From Pollutimonas thiosulfatoxidans (GTDB taxonomy: Bacteria; Pseudomonadota; Gammaproteobacteria; Burkholderiales; Burkholderiaceae_B), in assembly GCF_004022565.1 (NCBI RefSeq), contig NZ_CP022987.1, positions 2,046,001 through 2,110,000 on the forward strand: a DNA stretch of 64,000 nt. The letters run 5' to 3'. This document shows positions 53,301 through 61,471 of the stretch, one piece after another. The notes beneath the pieces were generated by a model, which saw only the letters and a program-made list of their open reading frames with translations, made no database searches and had not been told where the DNA came from. Made by a program: the position numbers and the translations under genes. Position 1 is the stretch's first letter. Each line of letters begins with the position of its first letter.

Positions 53301-53921
53301 TCAAGCCGGATTGCCCATCAAAAGGTAGCGGCCTTCACACTCGATTGCCGCTATTCTCAATAGCCGATGATTCCGGGCCGCATCGTCCGTTCGCCTTTGT
53401 TTGGCTTCCTGGATTGCGTCAGCGCATCCTTGGACATCGGCTTCGGTCTTGCCGTAATGCTTGCGTCCGATCTGCAGCCACTCCAGGAAGTAATTGGCGC
53501 GGCGCTGAAGCTGCATTTCGCCGAATTGTTCCAAAGCCTTGGCTTCCAGCCCGGGGCTGGTGACTACCCCGTACTCCCTTGGACCCCGCAAGGCCGAGAA
53601 CAGCACGGTGGCGCTTTGGCGCTTGGGCGGATCGGCGGTAACGACCTTCAGAACACGGGCAGCGGCATGTTGCTCATATTCACAAAAGATCGCGGAAGCC
53701 GTCTCGGCGCCGTTCTCCGCTGCTTCTAATTCCTCACCCCGAATAAACCAAACTTCGCCAGCAGAGAGCTTGTGTTTTTCGCCCCATGTCAGATAGATGG
53801 CGTCGTCGTCTTCGGGGATCTCGTGCATGTCTCCCACCTTCCGAAAGCACGCGGCTATTCCCGCCCGGCCCAACTCGTTTCTGGCTTGACCCACTGTCTC
53901 GCTGTCGGTTATTTCCGTCAC
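53301..53921 (-). CDS. unknown protein at the end of the polysaccharide operon
   Basis: 206 residues from a GTG at 53921, or about 175 from the ATG at 53828, which has AAGGTGGGAG immediately upstream. The first reading begins VTEITDSETVGQARNELGRAGIAACFRK and looks protein-like; later parts (HEIPEDDDAIYLTWGEKHKLSAGEVWFI; FGEMQLQRRANYFLEWLQIGRKHYG) are charged and soluble with no signal peptide or membrane helix. I recognise no family. It overlaps the pectate-lyase reading frame by up to 188 bp on the same strand in another frame and would be the last gene of the operon. Confidence 0.6.
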   Translation of the reverse strand: MTEITDSETVGQARNELGRAGIAACFRKVGDMHEIPEDDDAIYLTWGEKHKLSAGEVWFIRGEELEAAENGAETASAIFCEYEQHAAARVLKVVTADPPKRQSATVLFSALRGPREYGVVTSPGLEAKALEQFGEMQLQRRANYFLEWLQIGRKHYGKTEADVQGCADAIQEAKQRRTDDAARNHRLLRIAAIECEGRYLLMGNPA

Positions 53922-55104
53922 GCGGTGCCGGTAGCGGGGCTTCCACAGGCGGGTTGCCCGCAAACTTTCGTATCTTGTCGACGAGGTCCTGCGTCGGCTT
54001 CTCATACCCGTAGCAGTACGGAGGCGTAGGAGCCAATTCGGGGCGGTAGTCCTGCAGCACTGGCTTCGCGTCGCCAAGATACTGGTTGTCTTTCACCCGC
54101 AGAAAGGCTTTGTAGTCGCGGGTATAGCCATACTGCGACTTCCGTTGCTCGTAGGCCTTGCGATCGGATTCGCCGTTACCCAGCGCACTGCGTTCTGGCG
54201 CGATGGAGATATAGCGGCAGTAATTCACATCGATGCCGTGCACCGTAGGAAAGAACGCAGGCTCCGTGCACTTGCGCTGGGAGTCGTTCTTGAAGATGTT
54301 GCCTTCAACCAGGGCTTTGGCCTCCAGGCTGAAGCTCATGCCGTAGAAATCCCAGTTCTCCACCAAGTTGTTGAACAGGTGGAAGGTGCCGAACTGCGCC
54401 CTCGGGTTCCGCTGCACTGTGTTGAAAAAATAGTTGTGGTGCAGCGTCACGCGAGCGATCGAATCGCGCTCATAGTTGTGAAACAGGTTCTTCGAGGTAA
54501 TGTTGTTCAGCAGCATGACCTTGTTCGAGTTGTGGAACTTGGTCCACGAGATCGTCACGTCGGTCGAACCGTTTTTCACATTGAGCAGGCGGTCCGACAT
54601 CCGCGACAGGTCCATGTGATCAACCCATACGTCGCGACTGCCGTTGGCCACATTCACGGCTTGCGTAAGTCGGTTCAGGCGCCCGTCTATCGTCAGATGC
54701 GTCAGGATGACGTTGCGGCTTCCATATACGCCCAGCCCGTCATCGATCAAGGTCACCCGTTTGCCGCGTCCGTCTATTGTCGTGTTGGACGGCACACGCA
54801 ATTGCGAATCCAGGACCACAGTCATGTCGGAGGCGAAGCGTATCCACGTCGGCCCTTCGCGGGCCTGCTCCAGCGCGGCACGCAAGGTGCCGGGCCCCGC
54901 GTCATGGTCCGAGGTCACCTCGACGAACCTGCCGCCCAGCCCGCCTGTGGCCTTGGCACCATAGCCCTCGCGCTGTTGCAGCAACGCGGCAACGAATGAG
55001 CAATCTTCATCCGGCGCCGCGCAACGCTCGCCCGCTGTCGCTGGGCCGCCATACAGCGCGGCAAGCACCAGCAGCCAGGTCATGGCCATGTTCCGTGCAA
55101 ACAC
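53734..55104 (-). CDS. secreted pectate lyase-like enzyme (polysaccharide lyase family 1)
   Basis: 456 residues from GTG 55104 (AGGGAG upstream), with a signal peptide (MTWLLVLAALYGGPATAG). The right-handed beta-helix carries PL1 motifs: VWVDHMDLS (about 159-167), TDVTISWTKFHN (181-192), RVTLHHNYF (218-226) and RNPRAQFGTFHLFNN (232-246), which hold calcium and catalytic Arg positions. The domain seems to end near KIRKFAGN (about 385). The last 70 residues are Arg-rich and read through the start of the next gene, so the true C-terminus may differ. It may trim or degrade the exported polymer. Confidence 0.87.
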   Translation of the reverse strand: MFARNMAMTWLLVLAALYGGPATAGERCAAPDEDCSFVAALLQQREGYGAKATGGLGGRFVEVTSDHDAGPGTLRAALEQAREGPTWIRFASDMTVVLDSQLRVPSNTTIDGRGKRVTLIDDGLGVYGSRNVILTHLTIDGRLNRLTQAVNVANGSRDVWVDHMDLSRMSDRLLNVKNGSTDVTISWTKFHNSNKVMLLNNITSKNLFHNYERDSIARVTLHHNYFFNTVQRNPRAQFGTFHLFNNLVENWDFYGMSFSLEAKALVEGNIFKNDSQRKCTEPAFFPTVHGIDVNYCRYISIAPERSALGNGESDRKAYEQRKSQYGYTRDYKAFLRVKDNQYLGDAKPVLQDYRPELAPTPPYCYGYEKPTQDLVDKIRKFAGNPPVEAPLPAPRDGNNRQRDSGSSQKRVGPGGNSRVLSEGGRHARDPRRRRRHLSDMGRKTQALCWRSLVYSG

Positions 55105-55116
55105 CTAAGCCGCTCC

Positions 55117-57036
55117 CTATTCCTGCGCGGACCGATCCGCGGACGCCACATGGCGCCAGATGCCGCCGCTCAGGCGCAGGTTCTCCGGCTGACTGGCCAG
55201 GTGTTCCCGAAGCCGTTCGAAATACGCCTTCTGCCAGCGCAACGAATAAGCTTGAGCATCCTCGCCCGGATTGGCCGCCGGCAGCATCTCCAACGTATAG
55301 GCCACGCGACCGCTCTCCCAGCGCGGCGCGTAGAAGACCGACGGCACGCCCAGACGATGCGCCAAATGGGACGCGAAGCTGGAGTATGTAACGCTCTGGC
55401 CTTCGAAGGTCGTGCGCGGAGCGGCGGGGTTGGCTGCGCCATCGATGGCCAGGCACAGTACGTAGCCCGAGTGGATCGCACGCATGCAGGCCTTGGCGAC
55501 CTGGGCTTCGGTCTGGTCTGCGGTCGAAATCAGCGCGGCGGCATACCCGCTCTGGGCGATGCTCGGCGCCGTCGCCAACCAGCGCGATGGAATGCCCAAT
55601 AGCTCCAGGGCCAGCAACCCGGCGTACATGGGGCCTACGTGCGCCGTGGCGACCACAACTCCGCGCCCCGCCGCCAGCAGCGGAGCAAAGAAGCGCTCGC
55701 CGGTATCGAGTTCGCCCAGCAGCTGCATGGCCTCTTCGGCGCGTTCTTCGCGGCATTCGAGCCAGTCGAACAGCAGATGATCGACCATATGACCCCAGCG
55801 CGCCCGCCGCTCCCAGGTCGCCCGGTGGATGGACGTGTCGCCGCGCAACGACCAGGCCCAATCCAGACGCGCCTGCGGAATGGGCGCGGTGTCCAGATTT
55901 TCCTCCATACGGGCCATGGCTTCCCGGAACGTGTCCGGAAGCCGATCGCCACGTGTGGCGACGTATCGCGCGAACAGCGCCTCGGCCTCTTCCTTGCGAC
56001 CCGCCTGCGATAGCGCCCCGATGGCGGCCCGCTGCCACAGCAGCTTGTCCGGAGACTTCTTGACCAGTTTCATCAGCTGATCGGCCGCATCGCCATAGTG
56101 CTGGGTGTAGCGCAAGGCGCGGGCATACAGGCCGCGCGCCTGCTCCAGGTCCGGCGCCAGTTCGAGGGCTCGCGCCAGCGGCGGCTCGGCTTCTTTGTAG
56201 CGGCCCGCGCGCAGCAGGGTTTCCCCATAAAGCGTCAACAGCCTGACGTCCTCCGGCGCCGCCTGCAAGCCTGCTTCGAAATGCGCGACCGCAAGTACCT
56301 TGCGATCGTCTTCCGTGCCGCGCCGCAGATGCGACAGCCCTAGCGAGGAACGGAGCGCCGCGCAATCGTGGCCCGCGCGCACCGCGGTGTCGCCAAACCG
56401 GATCGCTGCCATAATGCGGCCGTCCTCCATCAGGGCACGCACGGCCATCGCGGCCACGCGCTCATTTGGCAGCTTGTCCGGATCCAGCGCCGCAGCGATG
56501 CCTGCCGCCTCGGCCGCATTGCCGTTGCGCACGAAAGCCATCATCCAGGGGTACGCTTCGCCTGGCTCGCTTTGGGCCAGGGCAAGGGTCGCGCGGGCGA
56601 CTTCGGCCGCCTCGGCCACCCGCCCCCCCTGCATGCGCAATTGAATCCGCACGGCATGCAGCGCCGCAGCGCCGGGCTCGATACCCGCGGCAGCATCCGA
56701 CTCGGCAATCGCCCTATCCCACTGCCCCATGCGCCCGAGAAGACTGGCGAGCAGGCGGCGATCGTCGACGCGCGACGGATAGACGGCAATCAGCACGCCC
56801 AGCCCGGCGATCGCGGGTCCGAGGCGGCCCTCGCGAACGAAGGGCGAAACCAGCAATCGCCGGACATCGCGCCAGCCGTCCTTGGCCTGCCGCAACGCCG
56901 GTTCGAGCGCCGCCATGCCGCCCTCGGGGTCGGCCGCGCCCCGGATCTCCGCGATGATTTCGCGCAAGCGGGCGGTGGCGTCCTGCGCATCGGTGCCGGC
57001 CACCGGCCGACGGCTTTCGCCAGGTGTGTCAACCAT
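55117..57036 (-). CDS. TPR protein with LpxL/HtrB-like C-terminal domain
   Basis: 639 residues. Positions 40-380 are helical tetratricopeptide-like repeats (for example ALHAVRIQLRMQGGRVAEAAEV; LLTLYGETLLRAGRYKEAEPPLARALELAPD). The C-terminal 430-639 resembles lauroyl acyltransferases: GRGVVVATAHVGPMYAGL (His466), LAIDGAANPAAPRTTFEGQSV (about 529-549) and SHLAHRLGVPSVF. The usual H-x4-D/E has Tyr471 instead of the acid, so catalysis is uncertain. There is no signal peptide. It overlaps the KpsE-like gene by 8 bp and precedes the lyase by 12 bp. A role in acylating or anchoring the polymer is inference. Confidence 0.7.
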   Translation of the reverse strand: MVDTPGESRRPVAGTDAQDATARLREIIAEIRGAADPEGGMAALEPALRQAKDGWRDVRRLLVSPFVREGRLGPAIAGLGVLIAVYPSRVDDRRLLASLLGRMGQWDRAIAESDAAAGIEPGAAALHAVRIQLRMQGGRVAEAAEVARATLALAQSEPGEAYPWMMAFVRNGNAAEAAGIAAALDPDKLPNERVAAMAVRALMEDGRIMAAIRFGDTAVRAGHDCAALRSSLGLSHLRRGTEDDRKVLAVAHFEAGLQAAPEDVRLLTLYGETLLRAGRYKEAEPPLARALELAPDLEQARGLYARALRYTQHYGDAADQLMKLVKKSPDKLLWQRAAIGALSQAGRKEEAEALFARYVATRGDRLPDTFREAMARMEENLDTAPIPQARLDWAWSLRGDTSIHRATWERRARWGHMVDHLLFDWLECREERAEEAMQLLGELDTGERFFAPLLAAGRGVVVATAHVGPMYAGLLALELLGIPSRWLATAPSIAQSGYAAALISTADQTEAQVAKACMRAIHSGYVLCLAIDGAANPAAPRTTFEGQSVTYSSFASHLAHRLGVPSVFYAPRWESGRVAYTLEMLPAANPGEDAQAYSLRWQKAYFERLREHLASQPENLRLSGGIWRHVASADRSAQE

Positions 57037-58321
57037 GACGCAGCCCCCTCAACAAAGCCATCGCCACACGAGCGATGAACATCAGCGCAAAACCCAGCGC
57101 CAGTGCCTGTAACAACAGGAGCCCCGTTCGCGGGCTGCTGGGCCGATCGGTGGGTACCGGTTGCGCAATAATGGATAGATACCGCTGCAAGCCTAAAGCC
57201 TCCGTCATGGCGTGTTGGTAGGATTGCTGAGCCAGGGTCAGGTTGGAATCGGCGAACACCTGGGCATTGCGCAGCGCCTCGTAAGCTTTAAGCTGCTTGG
57301 CTTCCGCATTGCTGTCCCCGCTTAACCGATAGCGTACGGACGCGAGCCGCTTGTTCAGGGCGGCGACTTGCATCTCGGCCGGCTCGAGCATGAAGTGCTC
57401 TTTGTTTCCCAGGGCCCGGATCTTGTCCAGCCTCACCTGCGCAGTGCTGAGCTCCCCTTCCAACTGGCTGGACAGATTCAACAGCATCGACACCGTGGCA
57501 GCGGGATCGATGTTTCCATGCTCCGTGCGCCAGGTCGTGAGCGCGTCGCGGGCCGCGAGCGCCTTCTGTTCCGCCAGCCTGACCGACTCCTTGCTTACCT
57601 TCAGTTTGTCGGCAACGCCCTTTTCGTTCATGGAGCTCACGAACTCCTCGGTCAGGCCGATCAGCGCCGCAGATAGCATGGCCGCGTCTTCCGAGGAGAA
57701 CGCGCTGACCCGCAGCACATCAATCTGCTCCAACGCATTGAACGAGATGTGCACGGACTTCTGGTAGGCGCGATACAGGTCGTCCTCGCTGGAATCTTCG
57801 GAAAGACGATTAAGCGGGTCCCATCCAGTGTTGGTCAGATAGCCGCGCAGACCGACCTTCTTGTCCAGTTGCTGCATACTGTCGCGCGATTTCACGAAGT
57901 CGGCGACTGCCCACCCGTCCACGAATCCACCAAGCATGCCGCCCGAGTTTCCAGTGGTGATCAGGCTGGCGGCCCCACCCGCGCCGCCTTGCTGGCCGGA
58001 CGCCGACTGCACAAAAAACCGCGACTCCGCCTCATAGCGCGGCGTGGCCAGGAAACACACGTAGACCAGGGTGAGCGCCACCGGCGCAATGACGATAAGC
58101 GCGTTGATCCAGCGATGGCGGCGACGCTCGCGCAGCGAGGCCTGCCGCTCGCGGCTTCGACGTTCGATCTCCGATTCCTTTTCAGAACCCGAGCTGGCCC
58201 TCGTCGAAGCCGCCCCCGAGGCCGTCATCCCGTGTGCCGGAGTCGCCCCGTGATCTTCTTGGGGGGAACCTGCTGAGGCACTGGTCGAGGTCGTCGTCGA
58301 TGCGGAGCGCGCTTCGTTCAT
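57029..58321 (-). CDS. KpsE/CtrB-like capsule export inner-membrane protein
   Basis: 430 residues. A Ser/Thr/Ala-rich, then Arg-rich cytoplasmic start (1-70) leads to a transmembrane helix (INALIVIAPVALTLVYVCFLA, about 73-93). The periplasmic part holds the typical RYEAESRFFVQSASG and coiled coils, and a second helix lies near the C-terminus (LLLLQALALGFALMFIARVAMALL). It is a polysaccharide co-polymerase-like adaptor joining the ABC exporter to the outer-membrane channel. AAAGG supports ATG 58321. The gene overlaps the preceding KpsT-like frame by 140 bp. Confidence 0.88.
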   Translation of the reverse strand: MNEARSASTTTSTSASAGSPQEDHGATPAHGMTASGAASTRASSGSEKESEIERRSRERQASLRERRRHRWINALIVIAPVALTLVYVCFLATPRYEAESRFFVQSASGQQGGAGGAASLITTGNSGGMLGGFVDGWAVADFVKSRDSMQQLDKKVGLRGYLTNTGWDPLNRLSEDSSEDDLYRAYQKSVHISFNALEQIDVLRVSAFSSEDAAMLSAALIGLTEEFVSSMNEKGVADKLKVSKESVRLAEQKALAARDALTTWRTEHGNIDPAATVSMLLNLSSQLEGELSTAQVRLDKIRALGNKEHFMLEPAEMQVAALNKRLASVRYRLSGDSNAEAKQLKAYEALRNAQVFADSNLTLAQQSYQHAMTEALGLQRYLSIIAQPVPTDRPSSPRTGLLLLQALALGFALMFIARVAMALLRGLRHG

Positions 58322-58898
58322 AGATCAAGCCTTTAATGCAATAGTCCGCCAACTGATTCTGGCGGTAACTGGAGAAAATAAGTGTCCGACCCACCAGCCG
58401 TTCTTCGAACAGGGCGAGCCAGAGACGGGTGAAGCGGCAAGGCTCGAAAGGAATACTCCCTTCGATCACGTAGACATCGAACGCCGGCGCCAGCGCCAGA
58501 GCGAACGAAAACTCCTGCCGCGCGTACAGCGGCCAATGCTCCATGGGCTTGGCCAGACCTTTGGGATCGCTGACCAGGTCCGCGACCAGCTCGTGCGTCG
58601 CATCGGCATTGATCTCGTATATGTCGCTGACGAAATCGATCATGCTCAGGCCGGTCGCCTTGCCGCGGATGAAGCCTTGCCGGCCGATTGCCCACGATAC
58701 GCTGGAATCGTGTTTGACGAAGCCCTGGCGCGGCGGACGCAGGCAGCACAGTATGTCCACCAACTGGCGATGCATTTCCGGCGCGGACGACAGCAAGGCG
58801 TAGCGCCCCACCGGGATATCGAGATTGGCGTCGGCCAGCAGTGCTTGCCTGCTGCCGAAGGCATAGGGCTCGTCGGTAACGCCATTGAGTTGGATCAA
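58182..58898 (-). CDS. KpsT-like ABC protein with degenerate ATPase motifs
   Basis: 238 residues with a KpsT-like outline: MIQLNGVT start, IPVGRYALL before the P-loop position, and VSWAIGRQGFIRGKATGLSMIDFV matching the KpsT ISWPL-x-GGFQ-x-x-x-TG region. Walker A is replaced by SSAPEMHRQ (37-45), without the Gly-Lys-Ser/Thr. The signature site reads HWPLYARQ (121-128), and Walker B DVYVIEG (141-147) has Glu for Asp and Gly for the catalytic Glu. It is therefore unlikely to hydrolyse ATP. It lies 27 bp after the KpsM-like gene. Its last 46 codons overlap the next gene. Confidence 0.82.
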   Translation of the reverse strand: MIQLNGVTDEPYAFGSRQALLADANLDIPVGRYALLSSAPEMHRQLVDILCCLRPPRQGFVKHDSSVSWAIGRQGFIRGKATGLSMIDFVSDIYEINADATHELVADLVSDPKGLAKPMEHWPLYARQEFSFALALAPAFDVYVIEGSIPFEPCRFTRLWLALFEERLVGRTLIFSSYRQNQLADYCIKGLIYERSALRIDDDLDQCLSRFPPRRSRGDSGTRDDGLGGGFDEGQLGF

Positions 58899-58925
58899 AA
58901 AAGTAGCCTCCGCAAAAGTCCTGGC

Positions 58926-60266
58926 TCACATCGGCTGGACATTGGGGCGAGCCAGGCGCTCGCCGATCAGGGCGACCATCATCAGGAATACCAACGAGGT
59001 CAGGAAATAGCCGAGGCTGGCATCGGTCGATTGGTAGGCCTCGAAGTAAGCCGAACGCAGCAGCTGCATGCCATGCGCGAACGGCGACCAGAGCATCCAG
59101 GGGCGTAAGTGTTCAGGCAACTGTTCCGATACGAAAAAGACGGCCGCGAAGATCTGCAGGAACCGTTCAATAATCGGCGCGAGCCGAAGAAAGAAGGGCC
59201 AGAAGGTCGCGATCGACCCGAACAGCACCCCCATCGCCGCAGCGCAACACCCCATCAGAACGACGAAAAGAATGGAGCCGGGCCAGCTTATCGGCAACGT
59301 TACGAAGCCTAGCGCGTGGCCAGCGCTGATCAATACCGCAAACACCACCAGATATACCGATACATAGATAAGCGACTGCGCCAGGGCGCACATCAACGGC
59401 GTGACGCCCTGGAAGTTCAGCAGGCCGCGGGCCGAGACATAGGCCGTGCTGCTGCGGAAGACGATCTGCCTGAACATAATCCAGGTCGTCGCTCCCAACA
59501 GCGCGAATGTCTGCACATCCATGCCCAGGATGAAATGCATGCCCATCAGGATATACAGCGAGGAAATCAAGGTCAGCAGCACCACCGGGCCGACCAGCGC
59601 CCACACCAGTGCAATGCGGCTCTCGCCATGCATTACGTGCAACTGGTAGATGAACATCGCCATCAGCGTGCGCCCGACAGGCTGGAACCTGCCCGCCATG
59701 TCCGGCGGGTGCCCTTCGTGCAAGCCGCGCAGGCGGTCCCGCAGGATCGCCAGGTCGTCCTCTTCGTCCCGGGCCACCTCGATTTCCAGCGCAATGTCGT
59801 TGCGAGACGCATGGCGCCGCGCTTCCCGCGCCTCGTCCTGCTTGCGCCGCTCCGCGCGCCGCGCATGCGCCGCTGCAAGGCGCTCGTCCTCGGCCACCAG
59901 CTTGGCCGGCAAGTAGCCCGGCGCGAATACCGCCACGTCCGCGCGGATGTCCTGCTCCAGGAGACGCACGATGACGCGCAAGCGCCGTCGTGAAAAATCG
60001 GCCAGGTTCTCGTCGACAGCGCTGCGTGCAATCTCCGCCTCAAGCTCCGCCTGCACCGCCTCGTACACCGCCCGCCGGGCCGCCACGGAATCGTGCGGCT
60101 CTCCCTGCAAGCGGGCGAGCAGGGGCTTGAGCAGCACGCCCGGCGTGGCCTTGGCCTCGAATAGCGTGGCCGGATCCAGCCGCCATGCCGCGACGCCGGA
60201 TCCTACCGTGTAGTTACCGGCTTGACGGCGCGATCGCCAGCCTTTGATCCGATCCTCGTTGCTCAT
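58926..60266 (-). CDS. KpsM-like ABC-2 permease with long N-terminal extension
   Basis: 446 residues against about 260 for KpsM. Residues from about 200 form the usual permease: FIYQLHVMHGESRIALVWALVGPVVLLTLISSLYILMG, MFRQIVFRSSTAYVSARGLLNFQGVTPLMCALAQSL, LPEHLRPWMLWSPFAHGMQLLRSAYFEAY. The first 200 residues are cytoplasmic, with a charged helical stretch (AAAHARRAERRKQDEAREARR) and acidic EIEVARDEEDDLAIL. The extension may interact with the degenerate ATPase or with synthesis enzymes. It is 7 bp downstream of the export lipoprotein gene. Confidence 0.85.
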   Translation of the reverse strand: MSNEDRIKGWRSRRQAGNYTVGSGVAAWRLDPATLFEAKATPGVLLKPLLARLQGEPHDSVAARRAVYEAVQAELEAEIARSAVDENLADFSRRRLRVIVRLLEQDIRADVAVFAPGYLPAKLVAEDERLAAAHARRAERRKQDEAREARRHASRNDIALEIEVARDEEDDLAILRDRLRGLHEGHPPDMAGRFQPVGRTLMAMFIYQLHVMHGESRIALVWALVGPVVLLTLISSLYILMGMHFILGMDVQTFALLGATTWIMFRQIVFRSSTAYVSARGLLNFQGVTPLMCALAQSLIYVSVYLVVFAVLISAGHALGFVTLPISWPGSILFVVLMGCCAAAMGVLFGSIATFWPFFLRLAPIIERFLQIFAAVFFVSEQLPEHLRPWMLWSPFAHGMQLLRSAYFEAYQSTDASLGYFLTSLVFLMMVALIGERLARPNVQPM

Positions 60267-60273
60267 CGGCAGG

Positions 60274-61428
60274 CTATTGGCTCAGGACGGACGAACTGGC
60301 TCCCGAATCGCTGTCGATGGCCTTCGTGGCGCTGAAACCGGCGCTCATCGTGAAGCGGAAGGCCGACAGGACCTTCTGCACCTGCGTGAACGGTGCGTCC
60401 GAAATGTAGATCGCCTGGCCTTCGCGCACCGTGAATTCGCGCGCCAGCGCCACCTGCTCCGGACGGGTGAGGTCAAACTGGTAGACCACGGGCAGCAGGT
60501 CAGGCTTGCCTTCCGCCCCGGCCTTCGCGGGCGTGAACAGGAACACCGAACGCGGATCCGCCAGCTTATCGTCCAGGCCCCTGGAATCGGCCAGCGCATC
60601 CAGCACGGTGTAATTGCGCTTGCTGATGGCCACGCGCCCTTGAGTGCCGGCAGCGCCCAGCACAGTCAGGAACTGCTTGGAGTCATAGACAGTAATGACA
60701 TCGCCCGACCTCAAAAGGATGTCGTTGTTCTGGTTGCGGTAAATATCCGACAAGCGCACCGACGCCACCTGCTTGTCGCGGCGCAGGCTGATGATCAATT
60801 GCTCGGGGTTCTCCTGCACCGGCGCCGCCTGCGCCAACGCGCTGCTCAGGTACTGGGAGGTCTGCGTGATGGGATACATACCAGGCTTGGTCAGGTTGCC
60901 CTGCACCGTCACCATCTGCCCGCGCGTAGCAGCACGCGTCACGCTGACGTCGGCGCCGACCACCAACTTGCTCAGACGCGCCACCACGGCGTCATGCAGC
61001 TGTCCCAGAGTCAGGCCCTCGGCGCGGAATTTGCCGAGGATGGGGAACGAGACATGGCCGGAACGATCGACTTCCTGGTTGCCCAGGTCGCTCGCCCCGG
61101 CCGGATCCGCCCCGAACACACCCAGGCCACCGCGCTCCCACACCTTTACGTTGATGCCGTCGCCGGGCACCAGGCTGTCGAAGCCCGCTTGCGTAAGGTC
61201 GCGGTAGCGCTCGGGAAAATCGGCCACCTCGGGCACTCGGCTGTCTTGTGCGAGTTCGCGCGTCACGGGCATCACGATGACGTCCTTGTCATCGTGCGCC
61301 GCCGTCATTTCACTAAGCATGGGACCGGACCGCGGAAGCTGGCAACCCGCGAGGGTCAGTGCGGCAAGCAGCAGCATCGCCAGGGTCGAATGGCGCCGAG
61401 AATTCAGGGCCGGGACTTTTATTTGCAT
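60274..61428 (-). CDS. polysaccharide export outer-membrane lipoprotein (Wza/KpsD family)
   Basis: 384 residues. The lipoprotein signal ends LALTLAGC-like with Cys29 after MLLLAALTLAG. A Poly_export (PES) domain (FDSLVPGDGINVKVWERGGLGVFG ... VDRSGHVSFPILGKFRAEGLTLGQL) is followed by SLBB-type domains (TVQGNLTKPGMYPIT; ILLRSGDVITVYD; ISKRNYTVLDALA). It forms the outer-membrane exit channel. I chose ATG 61428 because it begins the lipoprotein signal; an upstream frame to 61515 overlaps the glycosyltransferase gene. Confidence 0.9.
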   Translation of the reverse strand: MQIKVPALNSRRHSTLAMLLLAALTLAGCQLPRSGPMLSEMTAAHDDKDVIVMPVTRELAQDSRVPEVADFPERYRDLTQAGFDSLVPGDGINVKVWERGGLGVFGADPAGASDLGNQEVDRSGHVSFPILGKFRAEGLTLGQLHDAVVARLSKLVVGADVSVTRAATRGQMVTVQGNLTKPGMYPITQTSQYLSSALAQAAPVQENPEQLIISLRRDKQVASVRLSDIYRNQNNDILLRSGDVITVYDSKQFLTVLGAAGTQGRVAISKRNYTVLDALADSRGLDDKLADPRSVFLFTPAKAGAEGKPDLLPVVYQFDLTRPEQVALAREFTVREGQAIYISDAPFTQVQKVLSAFRFTMSAGFSATKAIDSDSGASSSVLSQ

Positions 61429-61471
61429 AAGATCCTTCAGCTTCAGCAACTTGAAAAAAAGCAATCGCCAA

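Noticed and set aside
56368..57078. 236-codon frame antisense to the TPR/LpxL-like gene
   Set aside because: GC-rich antisense shadow; no start site or domain.
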